Shown piece after piece: positions 63,747-64,000 of a stretch of 64,000 nt of DNA. The notes beneath the pieces are model-generated. The model was not told where the DNA came from and searched no databases. It saw only the letters and a program-made list of their open reading frames with translations. The position numbers were made by a program, and so were the translations under genes. How positions within the stretch are numbered: the first letter of the stretch is position 1; every line of letters starts with the position of its first letter. This DNA is from Bugula neritina (Eukaryota > Bryozoa > Gymnolaemata > Cheilostomatida > Bugulidae): contig OZ037773.1 of NCBI GenBank assembly GCA_964035545.1, forward strand, positions 4,943,251 to 5,007,250, read 5' to 3'.

Positions 63747-64000
63747 CTAAACCAATAAGAGGGAGAAACTAGCTGCATTATGCTCATTGTATTTAATCAT
63801 GCTGTTTTGTAAAATGAAGTGATAATGAACAGAGTATAATGTACTTGCAAAAGTTATCATAATAATATCCATAGACCATAGGGCTACAAGTACATGGAGT
63901 TATATTGCTAGTCATACTCTGCTAATACTCACACACTTAATAACTATATAAGTGTGTGAATATTAGACTCAGTAATTGGAACTTACAGGTGTAAGACTAA
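63747..64000. other. ACO1 first intron region; start codon not found
   Basis: A donor-like acttac (gtaagt on the minus strand) at 63981-63986 would fit an upstream exon. The 14 bases before it give an in-frame stop and no ATG in the phase needed, so it is not a credible first coding exon. The start codon probably lies beyond the right edge. Confidence 0.4.

Noticed and set aside
63981-64000. Possible first coding exon of ACO1
   Set aside because: A donor consensus is present, but the phase required by the next exon gives an in-frame stop and no ATG.

Overview
This is a window of intron-rich, AT-rich animal nuclear DNA. I see no bacterial, organellar or viral genes. Short exons (about 85 to 240 bp) are bounded by GT-AG introns, and the non-coding DNA holds many micro- and minisatellites and tRNA-headed SINE copies. 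A non-vertebrate metazoan is the best reading; a lophotrochozoan-type marine invertebrate is only a guess. All four recognised genes lie on the minus strand. I built the gene models by joining exons by hand on splice consensus, reading phase and comparison among paralogous units. In all three complete models the summed coding length is an exact multiple of three (525, 2115 and 5778 nt).

Layout. (1) 985-2605: a small three-exon tetraspan gene of the claudin/PMP22 type. (2) 2606-8193: intergenic, with a MITE-like inverted-repeat element and degenerate AT-rich repeats. (3) 8194-19022: gene 1 of a tandem pair, 14 coding exons, 704 aa: signal peptide, one extracellular unit of about 570 aa with six conserved Cys, Thr/Val-rich stalk, one transmembrane helix, short tail. 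(4) 21717-45833: gene 2 of the pair, 38 coding exons, 1925 aa. It has the same plan but three consecutive copies of the unit; the two inner junctions are single exons in which the stalk start of one unit runs straight into the Cys-Lys-Pro-Gly start of the next. (5) 47503-63746 and beyond the right edge: a nearly complete ACO1/IRP1 gene (cytosolic aconitase / iron regulatory protein), with all three iron-sulfur Cys ligands.

The most striking observation is in the ACO1 gene. In the intron at the exact place where vertebrate IRP2 carries its specific 73-residue insert lies an open 480-bp segment (60047-60526). It has a good acceptor, a usable donor, matching phase and a length of exactly 160 codons. 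Its end is Cys-rich and finishes in Leu-Cys-Pro-Phe-His, the sequence of the IRP2 haem regulatory motif. This looks like an IRP2-type regulatory exon inside an invertebrate IRP1-type gene, optional or constitutive.

A second theme is minisatellites that carry splice sites. One exon of the extracellular unit is flanked on both sides, in three paralogous copies, by tandem repeats made of its own donor or acceptor plus a piece of exon, and the exon itself is almost identical at DNA level in all three. A separate 21-bp repeat multiplies a donor site in ACO1. The tandem genes and ACO1 have no evident functional link; they appear simply to be neighbours.
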